A DNA stretch of 64,000 nucleotides from Rivularia sp. MS3 (GCA_019192545.1 JAHCMI010000039.1:1-64000); one strand, 5' to 3'; shown: positions 1 through 9,169, counted from the first letter of the stretch. Program-made: numbers and translations. The notes: generated from the sequence alone by a model not told the origin.

Positions 1-328
1 CAAGGGTATCGCTACAATTACCAAACCCACCTGCGTGGGCTAATAATTATTACACCCTCTCCTTAACAAGGAGAGGGCTGGGGTGAGGTTAAATAAGAAT
101 TATAGTTACCCTCAAGCAAACCCAGGGAATAATAAGTATACAAATAAATCGAATATAAACAATATTTTACGCAATACCCTACAAGGGTATCGCTACAATT
201 ACCAAACCCACCTGCGTGGGCTAATAATTATTACACTCTCTCCTTCACAAGGAGAGGGCTGGGGTAAGGTTAAACAAGAATTATAGTTACCCTCAAGCAA
301 ACCCAGGGAATAATAAGTATATAAATAA
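1..328. repeat. 181-bp-period tandem duplication
   Basis: Bases 1-147 recur almost unchanged at 182-328, so the period is 181 bp. Each copy holds a small hairpin (cccac-ctgc-gtggg), an inverted motif of the ctctcctt...aaggagag type followed by ggctgggg, and a shared tail. Between the copies lies about 35 bp that is not repeated after the second copy. The first copy starts at the window edge, so the array may continue to the left. The second copy ends 15 bp before the start codon of the kinase gene, so it contributes to that gene's leader. The gagaggggctgggg-type motif resembles one at 12310-12360, suggesting a dispersed intergenic repeat. No gene is seen here. Confidence 0.85.
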
Positions 329-342
329 TATATTTTTTTAGT

Positions 343-2181
343 ATGAGTTATTGCCTAAACCCCCATTGTCAACAACCACAAAATCTAAAGAATTCTTTAG
401 TTTGCTCAACCTGTCAAACTCAATTACTATTAAAACAACGCTATCGTGCCATCAAACCAATTGGACAAGGTGGTTTTGGCAGAACTTTATTAGCTGTAGA
501 TGAAAGCAAACCTTTAAAGCCACCCTGCGTTATCAAACAATTTCTTGTACAAGCACAGGGTACCGATAATAATCAAAAAGCTGTTGAATTATTCCAACAA
601 GAAGCTTTAAGATTAAGTAATTTGGGCAGCCACAATCAAATACCCAACTTATTAGAATATTTAACCCAAGACGAACATCAATATTTAGTCCAAGAATATA
701 TTGATGGATATGATTTAGCCGAAATATTAAAAGAACAAGGTACTTTTAACGAAGCCCAAATTTGGGAATTATTAAATAGCTTATTACCCGTACTTGAGTT
801 TATTCATAAAAATGACGTTATTCATAGAGATATTAAACCGCAAAATATTATCCGTAATAAGAATGGTAAATTAAATTTAGTAGACTTTGGTGCTGCAAAA
901 GTTGTCACCGGAACCGCAATATTGCAAACGGGAACTAGCATCGGCACTCCCGAATTTGTTGCACCAGAACAGTTAAGAGGAAAAGCAAATTACAGCAGCG
1001 ATTTATATAGTTTGGGAACAACCTGCATTTATTTATTAACCGGAATTTCCCCTTTTGATTTATTTGATATTTATGAAAATAATTGGGTTTGGCGAGAGTA
1101 TTTAGTTGATAATCCAGTTAGCAATAAACTTAGTATTATTTTAGATAAACTGATTGAAAATGCAATTAGTCGCCGCTATCAATCTGCAAGTGAAGTTTTA
1201 ACAGATATTAATTCACACCAGACGTTAAATTTCGAGAACAAACCACTCAGCTATACAAATATTAGCAAAGCTATAAAATCTACTTGGCAATGTATAAATA
1301 GTTTTACCGCTCATTCTGGCTCTATTAATTCTATTGCTGTTAGTTTCGATAGAATGTATCTTATGAGTGGAAGCGATGACTGCACAATAAAATTGTGGGA
1401 CATTAATACTAATAGCTTAGTTTGGACTTTTGAAAATCATGGAACAATTGTTCGTTCTGTTGCTTTTAATCCCGCGATCGCGAACCTTGTTGCTATGGGT
1501 GATGATAACAATATTATTAAATTGTGGCAGGTTAATTCCGGTCAAACAATCTGCACGCTAAAAGGACATACAGGTTGGTTTACTGGAGTTAGTTCCGTAA
1601 TTTTTAGCCCTAACGGTCAAATTCTTGTCAGTGCTGGTGGTGACAAAACCGTGAAAGTATGGAATGTAAATTCAGGAAAGATAATTAACACTCTTCGAGG
1701 ACATGATAGCTCGGTTTGTAGCGTTGCTATTAGCCCCGATGGAAAATTTATTGCTAGCGGTAGTACCGATACAAGAGCTATACTTTGGGATTTAAATGGT
1801 AATATAGTTCATATTTTCTATCATACTGAAATATTAGCAGCGGTTAGATTCGTTGCATTTAGCCCAGATAGTCAAATTATTGCAACTGCTAGCGAAGACT
1901 CTACTATCAAGCTTTGGCAAGTAAATACCGGTGAACAAATTTGTACTTTCAACGGGCACTCATCAGGTTTGAGGTGCGTTACTTTTAACCCAAAACAACA
2001 GATTTTTGCTAGCAGTAGTGATGATAGTGATATCAAATTATGGGACACGAATACAAAACAAGAAATATGTACCTTAACCGGGCATTCAGGTAAAGTTAAT
2101 TCCTTGGTTTTTAGCTCCGACGGAAAAACTTTATACAGCGGTAGCGACGATAAAACTATTAAAATCTGGCAATATCAATAA
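343..2181 (+). CDS. Ser/Thr protein kinase with C-terminal WD40 propeller
   Basis: A 612-residue protein likely to phosphorylate Ser/Thr on partner proteins. An N-terminal zinc ribbon (C4, C9, C21, C24) is followed by a Hanks-type kinase domain (about 33-300). That domain has the glycine loop GQGGFGRT, the VIK lysine, HRDIKPQN near residue 163, DFG near 180 and the APEQ segment. About seven WD40 repeats (about 315-612, several ending in IKLWD or VKVWN) then form a presumed propeller for substrate docking. All catalytic motifs seen are intact, so this should be an active kinase. Kinase-WD40 fusions are common in filamentous cyanobacteria, and partners cannot be guessed from context. No transmembrane segment is seen. 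ATG start. Confidence 0.93.
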   Translation: MSYCLNPHCQQPQNLKNSLVCSTCQTQLLLKQRYRAIKPIGQGGFGRTLLAVDESKPLKPPCVIKQFLVQAQGTDNNQKAVELFQQEALRLSNLGSHNQIPNLLEYLTQDEHQYLVQEYIDGYDLAEILKEQGTFNEAQIWELLNSLLPVLEFIHKNDVIHRDIKPQNIIRNKNGKLNLVDFGAAKVVTGTAILQTGTSIGTPEFVAPEQLRGKANYSSDLYSLGTTCIYLLTGISPFDLFDIYENNWVWREYLVDNPVSNKLSIILDKLIENAISRRYQSASEVLTDINSHQTLNFENKPLSYTNISKAIKSTWQCINSFTAHSGSINSIAVSFDRMYLMSGSDDCTIKLWDINTNSLVWTFENHGTIVRSVAFNPAIANLVAMGDDNNIIKLWQVNSGQTICTLKGHTGWFTGVSSVIFSPNGQILVSAGGDKTVKVWNVNSGKIINTLRGHDSSVCSVAISPDGKFIASGSTDTRAILWDLNGNIVHIFYHTEILAAVRFVAFSPDSQIIATASEDSTIKLWQVNTGEQICTFNGHSSGLRCVTFNPKQQIFASSSDDSDIKLWDTNTKQEICTLTGHSGKVNSLVFSSDGKTLYSGSDDKTIKIWQYQ

Positions 2182-2199
2182 TTTTATATTAAAAATTTG

Positions 2200-2264
2200 A
2201 GTACTGTAGGGTGTGTTGTCGCGAAGGCGCAACGCACCCCTAAATTTTATTTAATAACAGTACT
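2200..2264. terminator. Hairpin-forming repeat after the kinase gene
   Basis: Outer 8-bp arms agtactgt/acagtact (2200-2207, 2257-2264) enclose a GC-rich hairpin (about 2208-2242: gggtgtgttg...caacgcaccc). It lies 18 bp after the kinase stop codon. It could end transcription, but there is no T-run, and the nested arms also suit a small repeat element. The inner motif tagggtg recurs near 26059 and 42157. Confidence 0.5.
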
Positions 2265-2333
2265 ACAATTTATTCATAAAAATATTTCGAGAATAGCTAA
2301 TCAGGATTAAATAATTTTTAATAATTACCTTTA

Positions 2334-2525
2334 CTAATCCCCCCACGAAAGCCATTCTCTTGCAGCTTTTTCGGCAGCTTCAGGAGTATAGTAAAGCTTC
2401 CTTTCACCAAAAACTTCTCCACCTGAACTTATGACTCTAAATTGCCATTCCATTTCTTGTGTGTGAAAAACCAATAACGTCAGATTTTCAAAGCCAACAA
2501 CTGAATGAACGATTGTTTTGTTCAT
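2334..2525 (-). CDS. Small hypothetical protein, 63 residues
   Basis: I do not recognise a named family with confidence. The protein has a hydrophobic first half (VVGFENLTLLVF), then a segment EWQFRVISSGGEVFGERKLY and a charged helix YTPEAAEKAAREWL. It has the compact alpha/beta look of small cytosolic cyanobacterial proteins. The ATG start has no overlapping competitor, and the composition is protein-like (low repetitiveness, charged C-terminal helix). It stands alone, convergent with the kinase gene. Function unknown. Confidence 0.6.
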   Translation of the reverse strand: MNKTIVHSVVGFENLTLLVFHTQEMEWQFRVISSGGEVFGERKLYYTPEAAEKAAREWLSWGD

Positions 2526-2630
2526 AATATTGAACTAGGAATTCGGCTGGGTATTTAAATTCTTGCAATCACAGACTTTTTATACACCCCAGGTAAATAA
2601 TTATCAAGCTATTTCTATACTTTGTATCCG

Positions 2631-2658
2631 CGAGCAGCGAGCAGCGAGCAGCGAGCAG
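2631..2658. repeat. Heptamer tandem array (cgagcag)4
   Basis: Four perfect 7-bp units in tandem between two minus-strand genes. This is the pattern of the short tandemly repeated repetitive (STRR) sequences known from filamentous cyanobacteria. Confidence 0.85.
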
Positions 2659-2733
2659 TTACCATTAACGAACTTCTTTCGCTTATTCCCTGTTCCCTGT
2701 TATAAATCTTTTTATTAAACGCTATTAACCGCT

Positions 2734-2775
2734 AACTGTTCACTGTTCACTGTTAACTGTTAACTGTTCACTGAA
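2734..2775. repeat. Heptamer tandem array (aactgtt/cactgtt), six units
   Basis: Six units of 7 bp alternate between aactgtt and cactgtt, the last degenerate. The array runs into the 3' end of the TPR lipoprotein gene: its TGA stop codon (2768-2770 on the minus strand) lies inside the array. Confidence 0.85.
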
Positions 2776-3607
2776 TTTCCTTAATATTCTCCATAACCTG
2801 GTTATACAGCTGCTGATTATCTTGCTCTTGAAAAATTTCTGCGGCTCGCTGCAAATCTGCTAATCCAGCATCTTTATCTCCTAATTCGACGCGAGCATTT
2901 CCCCGATTGTTATAAGCAGCGCCAAAGTTGGGATTGAGTCTAATTGCTTCGTTGTAATCAGAAACTGCTCCTTCTCTGTCTCCTTGGGCTGCGCGAGCAT
3001 TTCCCCGGTTATTATAAGCAACAGCATAATTGGGTTTGAGGCGAATTGCTTCCGTATAATCGGCTATCGCTTCGTTTCTATCTCCATCAGCCGCACGAGC
3101 ATTGCCACGATTGTTATATGCTTCGGCGTAATTTGGCTTTAATTCAATCGCCCTATCGTAATCTGTAACTGCACCGCTAACATCACCTTGGGCAGCCCGA
3201 GCATTGCCGCGATTGTTATAAGCCTGAGCGTTATCTGGTGCAATCCGCAGCGCCTCATTATAGTCAGCGATCGCACCTTGCCTATCTCCAGTATCGAACT
3301 GTACCAATCCCCGCCCGTTATAAGCTAGAACGTAGTCTGGATCGAGACTTATAGCTTTTGTATATGCAGCGATCGCACCCTGGGTATCACCCTGAATATG
3401 CTTGTACTGCCCCTGAGCATAAAACTCCTTCGCTGTTGATGGGTTAGCAACTGGAGTCGTTAAAGGACTAACTCCTATTTCCGTTACCAATACGTCTTTA
3501 TCGTTGCTGCAAGAAACAGTTACAGTTGCGATAAATCCACTCAACAAGGCTACACCAAATCTTTTGGGTACTCCTGTCAAATTTTGCTCAAACAACCACT
3601 GTTTCAT
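2768..3607 (-). CDS. TPR-repeat lipoprotein
   Basis: A 279-residue protein with a basic N-terminus, a hydrophobic stretch (about 18-32) and a lipobox-like TVSC ending at C33, so probably exported and lipid-anchored. Residues about 58-265 are some six tandem 34-residue TPR units of the type AYNNRGNARAAQGDREGA, very similar to one another, ending in a short helical tail. TPR proteins of this type are protein-protein scaffolds and no catalytic domain is present. The near-identity of the repeats suggests recent internal duplication. The stop codon falls in a heptamer array. The partner is not evident from the neighbours. Confidence 0.85.
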   Translation of the reverse strand: MKQWLFEQNLTGVPKRFGVALLSGFIATVTVSCSNDKDVLVTEIGVSPLTTPVANPSTAKEFYAQGQYKHIQGDTQGAIAAYTKAISLDPDYVLAYNGRGLVQFDTGDRQGAIADYNEALRIAPDNAQAYNNRGNARAAQGDVSGAVTDYDRAIELKPNYAEAYNNRGNARAADGDRNEAIADYTEAIRLKPNYAVAYNNRGNARAAQGDREGAVSDYNEAIRLNPNFGAAYNNRGNARVELGDKDAGLADLQRAAEIFQEQDNQQLYNQVMENIKEIQ

Positions 3608-3755
3608 AATTTACTGTCTATCAAAACACCCACAACTTTGACATTATGACGAAAAAAGTTCATTTTTCTTTACTTTCTCTACTATTCGACTCCTTTTTGG
3701 TTATATCGACTATTTTTGCACGGTTAATATAACTAATTTGTTTACATTTTACCTT

Positions 3756-4667
3756 TTATTCTTCACTTTCTTCCTGTTTAGAAGTTAACCTCAAACTGCT
3801 AGTTTTAGAAACATCTACAGCAAGCTGCTGTAAATTATCCCCCAAATTCTTTTGGATATCCTTGGTTAAAGTAATATCGAAATCTAAATCTACATTTTGA
3901 GTTTCTACAAGCCTTACCAGTTCGGAAAATGGCACTTTAGTTGTTGTGCGCTCGTAACTATTAAGTTTAAAATCTGAAGTTTCAGATAAATTTTGAGCTA
4001 GCATAGCTTGTTTAATCCGTTGCTGTAAATGCTCGAACTCGGATTTTAACAACTTCCACTGCTGTTCTAATTCAACATATTTTTCACCAAGCAAAGTTAA
4101 ATCTTCCGTTGCGGCATCAAAGTTTATCTTTTGAGTTAATTCTGATAAACGTAAGTGAACTTGAGCCAGAATAATGCAGTCAAGATAAGCATATTCTATT
4201 TGTTCGTCGCTCAAAGGTCTAATTCCCCAGTCGCTGCTTTGCTGCTGTTTATCAATGTTTTGGAAATGGCAAAGCGTCATAGCCAAAGTTTTTAATTGAT
4301 AATTAGGTAAAGGTAAAACATAGTAAGGTATCTGTTTTGCCATCTCCAAAGTGCAGGTGACATTTTTGGCTTTCTTTTTACCTAAAAATCTTAAATCATA
4401 TTTAGCATTATGAAATACTTTTTCTACTGAGGAATTTACCATAATTGTATCTATAAATTCGGTGACAATTTCTGGTTGGTCAAGTACATCTAAAATATAG
4501 ACACTTTCCCCAGTTAAATCCGTGCTATCATCCAAAATTTGAATCAGCGATAGTCTAGGATTGCGAGTATCGTAATCGGCAACTTCCGTATCTAACCAAA
4601 CAGTTTGAGCTTGAGTATATTTAGCAACGATAGAACGTATTTCGTCACCGGATTTTAGGTAAGGCAT
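3756..4667 (-). CDS. RNase D-like 3'-5' exonuclease (DEDDy)
   Basis: A 303-residue protein from the ATG at 4667. An upstream in-frame ATG at 4730 would add 21 residues (MLTWEIVTWLLL...) that do not fit the family, so I prefer the inner start. The exonuclease motifs are in order: Exo I LDTE (D26, E28), Exo II FHNAKYDLRFL and Exo III YAYLDC (the Y-x3-D of the DEDDy subgroup). This predicts a two-metal 3'-5' RNA or DNA exonuclease. The C-terminal third (after about 200) is a charged, probably coiled helix rather than a clear HRDC domain, so rnd is not assigned as a symbol. Likely role: RNA trimming or decay. Confidence 0.85.
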   Translation of the reverse strand: MPYLKSGDEIRSIVAKYTQAQTVWLDTEVADYDTRNPRLSLIQILDDSTDLTGESVYILDVLDQPEIVTEFIDTIMVNSSVEKVFHNAKYDLRFLGKKKAKNVTCTLEMAKQIPYYVLPLPNYQLKTLAMTLCHFQNIDKQQQSSDWGIRPLSDEQIEYAYLDCIILAQVHLRLSELTQKINFDAATEDLTLLGEKYVELEQQWKLLKSEFEHLQQRIKQAMLAQNLSETSDFKLNSYERTTTKVPFSELVRLVETQNVDLDFDITLTKDIQKNLGDNLQQLAVDVSKTSSLRLTSKQEESEE

Positions 4668-5143
4668 TGAGCAATATTCCCTAAAAAAATTGGGCAAAAG
4701 TAACCAAGTTACAATTTCCCAAGTTAGCATTTTGTATGTAATTTATTTGTAGTGCCGTATCTGTTTACTCTCAGTAATTAGTATAATTTTATTTTTTTTA
4801 AATTAACCTATACAGTCTCGCGGTTTTTATTTGAATAGAATACAAATCATAACCTTGCCCTTTCCCATCTTCGGTAGATACAAAAAAAGAGCGTTAAAAA
4901 GACGAGGTGAACTATTAAACCGTACTGTACTCAATCAAAAACTGCTATAATACCGTATTAAAAATCCGCTACATATCAGTGAGAAAAAACACTTTGGCAA
5001 AATACTCTTATCATGGGGTCATCAAAATTAATCTGGCAAGACACCATTACGAGATAAGAATTATCAATAAATAACTAATTAAAAATATTCTTGTAACCAA
5101 GTATTTATGATTTGGCAATGCCCAATACCCGATTTTTAAACAT
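4668..5143. other. Intergenic stretch without a recognised gene
   Basis: About 475 bp of AT-rich DNA between two minus-strand genes. I see no convincing ORF, RNA or terminator. A short motif near 4935 (actcaatcaaaaactgctataat) resembles one near 13465, which may be a dispersed repeat fragment. Confidence 0.5.
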
Positions 5144-5659
5144 TTAAGAATCGCGAATAGCATTCGACTTAGCTAAATTTTGAGCTTCATTTTGCATCAT
5201 TTGAATATCGGATGGAGTCCATAAGCGTGGTTTTTGGCAATGATGAGCTATTAGTAAACCCCACAAACCCTTAGCAGTCAAAATAGGCGCGACTAAATTT
5301 GCACGAACTTTTAAACTGCGTAAAAAATCGCGGTGGCAATCAGCAATTTCTCCTGACTCAATATCCGGAATTGCATGTACTCGTCCCTGTAAATACAACT
5401 CGGCATACCCATCATTAAAACATTCATCAGGACCAGAAGAACCAAGAATAGACAATTCTTCAGAACTCAAAGCTTCAAAAGTAACTTGTCCATCCCACTG
5501 AGAATAAAAATAATACAAAACTACCCTGTCAACATCAAATATATCTCGCAAGCGAGATGTAGTTTCCGTAATTAAGGTATCTCGTTCTATCGTCTCAGTT
5601 AACCGACTAAGTACGTTTTTAAGACCACGGTCAAAATTTTGATTAGAATTCTTTATCAC
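5144..5659 (-). CDS. Stand-alone GAF protein with DXCF cyanobacteriochrome signature
   Basis: A 171-residue protein that is essentially one GAF domain (about 25-165) with a short N-terminal helix and no output domain. It carries D78-E79-C80-F81, a DXCF motif, and C108-H109, the Cys-His pair that anchors the bilin in cyanobacteriochromes. The two cysteines are 28 residues apart, the spacing I recall for the dual-cysteine blue/green sensor TePixJ. The flanks (VRANLVAPIL, LWGLLIAHHC, PRLW) are also typical of bilin-binding GAF domains. This suggests a small photoreceptor signalling through protein contact rather than through its own kinase. It could instead be a non-binding relative. It stands alone on the minus strand. 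Confidence 0.75.
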   Translation of the reverse strand: MIKNSNQNFDRGLKNVLSRLTETIERDTLITETTSRLRDIFDVDRVVLYYFYSQWDGQVTFEALSSEELSILGSSGPDECFNDGYAELYLQGRVHAIPDIESGEIADCHRDFLRSLKVRANLVAPILTAKGLWGLLIAHHCQKPRLWTPSDIQMMQNEAQNLAKSNAIRDS

Positions 5660-5792
5660 CGTTCCAATATTACTTTTGAGTAATAATTATCTTTATAATG
5701 TTATGCTATCAACCACTTTCACAAATCCTTTCTTAAGTAACACTCTTTTAAGCTTAGAAAAATATTTAATCAAAAATTGGGCATTGGGTAAT

Positions 5793-5929
5793 AAGTAGGT
5801 CGGTCGGCATTGAAAATTGTAGTATGGGACTAGTAAGTAGCGAGTAGTAAGTCGTAAGTAGTAATCAGGGTTTAAGGAGAATTTACCTGTATGTTACATA
5901 GCGATACTTTATTCGTGCCGACTTACTTA
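5793..5929 (+). repeat. Dispersed element family 1, copy 1 (with heptamer array)
   Basis: Ends are aagtaggtcgg... and ...gccgacttactta, imperfect inverted repeats of each other. Inside are a left flank ttgaaaattgta, a central array of five 7-bp units (5832-5866, agtaagt type) and a right flank ggtttaaggagaatttacctgtatgttacatagc. Other copies lie at 19749-19878, 26280-26396 and 33378-33509. This copy sits about 130 bp upstream of argZ/agrE, and a second run of heptamers (ttaactg/ttcgctg type, about 5950-5980) follows it. The rest of 5660-6060 holds no gene. Confidence 0.8.
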
Positions 5930-6060
5930 GGTAATGGGTAACTGCTGAGTGTTAACTGTTCGCTGTTAACTGTTCACTTTTCCTCTCTCCCTCTCTCCCC
6001 TGGCTTAGGTAATAGAATAAACAAGATAATTGCATCTATTCACCAAGAAGGTACTTACCT

Positions 6061-8175
6061 ATGACGATTTCTGAAATCCGCTTTTTGATGTGTGCCCCGG
6101 AACATTATGATGTAGATTATGTAATCAATCCTTGGATGGAAGGGAATATTCACAAGTCATCTCAAGAGCGTGCCGTACAGCAATGGCAGAAACTGCATCA
6201 CGTACTTAAGGAACATGCCATTGTTGATTTGGTAAAACCTCACAAAGGTGTCCCCGATATGGTTTTTACCGCCAATGCTGGTTTGGTTTTGGGTAACAAC
6301 GTGGTTTTAAGTCGCTTTTTACACAAAGAGCGTCAAGGAGAGGAGCCTTATTTTAAAGCGTGGTTTGAAGAAAACGGCTTTACTGTTTATGAATTACCTA
6401 AAGATTTGCCTTTTGAAGGTGCGGGTGATGCACTTTTAGATCGAGAAGGGCGCTGGCTATGGGCTGGCTATGGTTTTCGTTCGGAATTAGATTCTCATCC
6501 TTATTTGGCAAAATGGCTGGATATTGAAGTATTATCATTACGACTAACTGACGAACGTTTTTATCACCTTGATACTTGCTTTTGTCCTTTAGCTAACGGC
6601 TATTTACTTTACTACCCCGAAGCTTTTGACTCCTATTCCAACCGCGTAATTGAAATGCGTGTGGCACCGGAAAAACGCATTGCCATAGAAGAAGCCGATG
6701 CAGTTAATTTTGCTTGCAATACGGTGAATATGGAAAATATCGTTGTCATGAACAAAGCTTCCGATGCACTTAAAGCACGTTTGGCCAAAGTTGGTTTTGA
6801 GGTGATTGAAACTCCACTTACCGAATTCCTCAAAGCAGGTGGTGCTGCTAAATGTTTGACATTGCGAGTAACCGAACCCGTATTAGAAGATGTACATGCT
6901 AATTCTGGGGTAGAAAGTCAAGTTGTCCGCATGGAAGGACATTTATTAGATTCGGGGTTAATCAACCGCGCTTTGGATTTAATTATAGATAATGGCGGAA
7001 GTTTCAAAGTTCAAAATTTCCTTTTGGGAGAACAGCGTCAAAGTACTTCTGCTGCTGAAGTAAAAGTTTCCGCTCCTTCCCACGAAGTTATGGAAAGCAT
7101 TGTATCCCATCTAATTGACTTGGGTGCGATGAACTTACCAGAAGACGAGCGAGACGCTAAACTCGAACCCGTGATTCAAAACGGAGTCGCACCGGATGAT
7201 TTTTACGTTAGTACTATTTATCCTACCGAAGTTCGGATTAAAGGCGAATGGATAAAAGTTGATTCGCAGCGTATGGATGGCGCAATCGCGATTACCGAAA
7301 CCCCCAAAGGAATTACCGCTCGCTGTAAAATACTCCGCGATTTAGAAGCAGGGGAAAAAGTAGTCGTAGACGTACAAGGTATCCGCACCATTCGTAAAAC
7401 TGAATCGCGGGAGAAACGCAATACAGAAGAATTCAGCTTTATGTCTGCCGGTGTTTCCAGCGAGCGTCGCGTAGAATTAATTGTGGAACAAGTCGCTTGG
7501 GAATTACGTAAAATACGTGATTCTGGAGGTAAAGTTATCGTCACTGCTGGCCCCGTAGTCATACATACCGGTGGTGGCGAACATTTATCACAGTTAATTA
7601 AAGAAGGCTACGTACAGGGCTTATTAGGTGGCAACGCGATCGCGGTTCACGACATCGAACAATCGATCATGGGAACATCTTTAGGTGTAGACATGAAGCG
7701 AGGAGTTTCAGTACGCGGAGGGCATCGCCATCACCTCAAAGCAATTAACAGCGTTCGCCGTCATGGCAGTATTGCTAAAGCCGTAAAGGCGGGAATGATT
7801 AAACGAGGCGTAATGTACGAATGTGTAAAAAATCATGTACCCTTTGCTTTAGCCGGTTCGATTCGAGATGACGGTCCGTTACCCGATACTCAGATGGATT
7901 TAATTAAAGCACAGCAAGAATACGCAGATTTACTGAAAGGAGCAGATATGATTTTGATGCTTTCCACCATGCTGCATTCCATCGGAGTTGGGAATATGAC
8001 CCCTGCGGGAGTGAAAATGGTATGCGTTGATATCAATCCGGCAGTAGTTACAAAATTAAGCGATAGAGGTTCGGTAGAATCAGTTGGTGTAGTTACAGAT
8101 GTGGGACTATTTTTAAGTTTGTTAGTACAGCAACTTGATAAATTAACTAGTCCTTATACCGCACAAGTTGGTTAA
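6061..8175 (+). CDS. argZ: Bifunctional arginine dihydrolase / ornithine cyclodeaminase-like enzyme (ArgZ/AgrE)
   Basis: A 704-residue protein matching the length and layout of cyanobacterial ArgZ/AgrE. The N-terminal half (about 1-280) is a guanidine-modifying-superfamily domain that converts arginine to ornithine plus ammonia and CO2. It shows VFTANAGL, the GAGDALL segment and a likely nucleophile C265 in GAAKCLTL. The C-terminal half (about 285-690) is the LOR/SDH-type domain linked in Anabaena AgrE to proline formation from ornithine, with a glycine-rich VTAGPVVIHTGGG and GLLGGNAIAVHDIE nucleotide region. The enzyme belongs to arginine and cyanophycin nitrogen catabolism. The ATG start begins a canonical N-terminus (MTISEIRFLMCAPEHYDV). 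The gene is monocistronic, with a hairpin just after it. Confidence 0.93.
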   Translation: MTISEIRFLMCAPEHYDVDYVINPWMEGNIHKSSQERAVQQWQKLHHVLKEHAIVDLVKPHKGVPDMVFTANAGLVLGNNVVLSRFLHKERQGEEPYFKAWFEENGFTVYELPKDLPFEGAGDALLDREGRWLWAGYGFRSELDSHPYLAKWLDIEVLSLRLTDERFYHLDTCFCPLANGYLLYYPEAFDSYSNRVIEMRVAPEKRIAIEEADAVNFACNTVNMENIVVMNKASDALKARLAKVGFEVIETPLTEFLKAGGAAKCLTLRVTEPVLEDVHANSGVESQVVRMEGHLLDSGLINRALDLIIDNGGSFKVQNFLLGEQRQSTSAAEVKVSAPSHEVMESIVSHLIDLGAMNLPEDERDAKLEPVIQNGVAPDDFYVSTIYPTEVRIKGEWIKVDSQRMDGAIAITETPKGITARCKILRDLEAGEKVVVDVQGIRTIRKTESREKRNTEEFSFMSAGVSSERRVELIVEQVAWELRKIRDSGGKVIVTAGPVVIHTGGGEHLSQLIKEGYVQGLLGGNAIAVHDIEQSIMGTSLGVDMKRGVSVRGGHRHHLKAINSVRRHGSIAKAVKAGMIKRGVMYECVKNHVPFALAGSIRDDGPLPDTQMDLIKAQQEYADLLKGADMILMLSTMLHSIGVGNMTPAGVKMVCVDINPAVVTKLSDRGSVESVGVVTDVGLFLSLLVQQLDKLTSPYTAQVG

Positions 8176-8187
8176 CTAGTCAATGTA

Positions 8188-8210
8188 GAGACGTAGCACT
8201 GCTACGTCTC
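8188..8210 (+). terminator. Hairpin after argZ
   Basis: Perfect 10-bp arms gagacgtagc/gctacgtctc with a 3-nt loop, 13 bp past the argZ stop. No long T-run follows. A near-identical hairpin occurs at 45575-45599, so this is a dispersed hairpin used at gene ends. Confidence 0.65.
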
Positions 8211-8383
8211 CCTAATCTTATCTCAGCGTCCTCTGCGGTTATATTAATTAAAACCATCAAAATTAATAAAGAACTTTTTTCTGATTATTAATCCCACATA
8301 GTTCGCTTGCCGCACTCACAACCTATAATTATTAAACCTTTCTACAACCTTTAACCTGATAAATAGCACTCTAAGTGTTAATT

Positions 8384-9169
8384 TCAACAAGTTGCCAGAA
8401 AATTAAAACCCTGGAATGGGTATTCCATTGATTTTACAAATCTTTCGTAAGTCAGTGGTTTATTTTGTGCAAGCCAGTCTTTAATTAAAAACAACGAATA
8501 ACCATGAGCCTGAAAGAAATCGTAAATTTCATTTTGAGAAACATTATGAGATTTTAAACCAGATTGAACGCATTCAAAAAGAATAGTTGGATGACAGCGC
8601 TTTAATAAAGTATCGCCACTTTTTAATGCTGCTAATTCACCTCCTTCTACATCAATCTTAATGAATCCTATAAATAAATCCGGTGGCACAATTTCATCTA
8701 GTCTTTTACATTTTACTTTGATAATCTTAAAGTTATGCTTACCATTAGTAGAACTATGAAATTGTAATCCACTGTAACCAGAACTTGGAAACTGTAAATA
8801 GAAGTCTACTTCACCATTAATCTCACCCAAGGCAGCTTGGATTATTTCTACATTTTGAAACTTACGCTTTAACCAATTATATTTGTAGGGAATCGGTTCA
8901 ATGGCAATATGTTTACCATTAGGTGAAAGCTTATTAATCAGATTAAGTACCGAACCTAAATGACTGCCAATATCAATGCAGTTTGTTGAACTGTTGATAA
9001 TTTTACTCATTGCTAATTCAGTTCGGGCAGATTCTGCATAAATTTCTTGTAGTTCGGGATATTTTCTATGTTTGAAAATTTTCGTTAAATCGCGCAACTT
9101 AATGGCAGGCTTTTCTAAAGGAGTGCCAATTAGTTGGTGGGCAAGGTATTCCTTCATTAGCATAATCAA
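8384..9169 (-). CDS. FkbM family methyltransferase
   Basis: A 261-residue SAM-dependent O-methyltransferase of the FkbM group. Motif I is CIDIGSHLGSVLN (about 65), followed by HIAIEPIPYKYNWL and, near 173, the FkbM signature IGFIKIDVEGGELAALKSGD. Members methylate sugars or small hydroxyl compounds. Given the glycan locus that begins 1.3 kb further on, a sugar methyl ether in a surface polysaccharide is a plausible but unproven target. An N-terminal extension of about 55 residues precedes the Rossmann core. The start could be any of M1, M3 or M5. Confidence 0.8.
   Translation of the reverse strand: MIMLMKEYLAHQLIGTPLEKPAIKLRDLTKIFKHRKYPELQEIYAESARTELAMSKIINSSTNCIDIGSHLGSVLNLINKLSPNGKHIAIEPIPYKYNWLKRKFQNVEIIQAALGEINGEVDFYLQFPSSGYSGLQFHSSTNGKHNFKIIKVKCKRLDEIVPPDLFIGFIKIDVEGGELAALKSGDTLLKRCHPTILFECVQSGLKSHNVSQNEIYDFFQAHGYSLFLIKDWLAQNKPLTYERFVKSMEYPFQGFNFLATC

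Noticed and set aside
83-286. 67-codon frame in the duplicated block at the window start
   Set aside because: Entirely inside the 181-bp tandem repeat and reads through its hairpins; no start context or family match.
4668-4730. Longer N-terminus for the RNase D-like gene (ATG at 4730)
   Set aside because: The added residues are hydrophobic and unlike the family; the ATG at 4667 starts directly at the conserved region.
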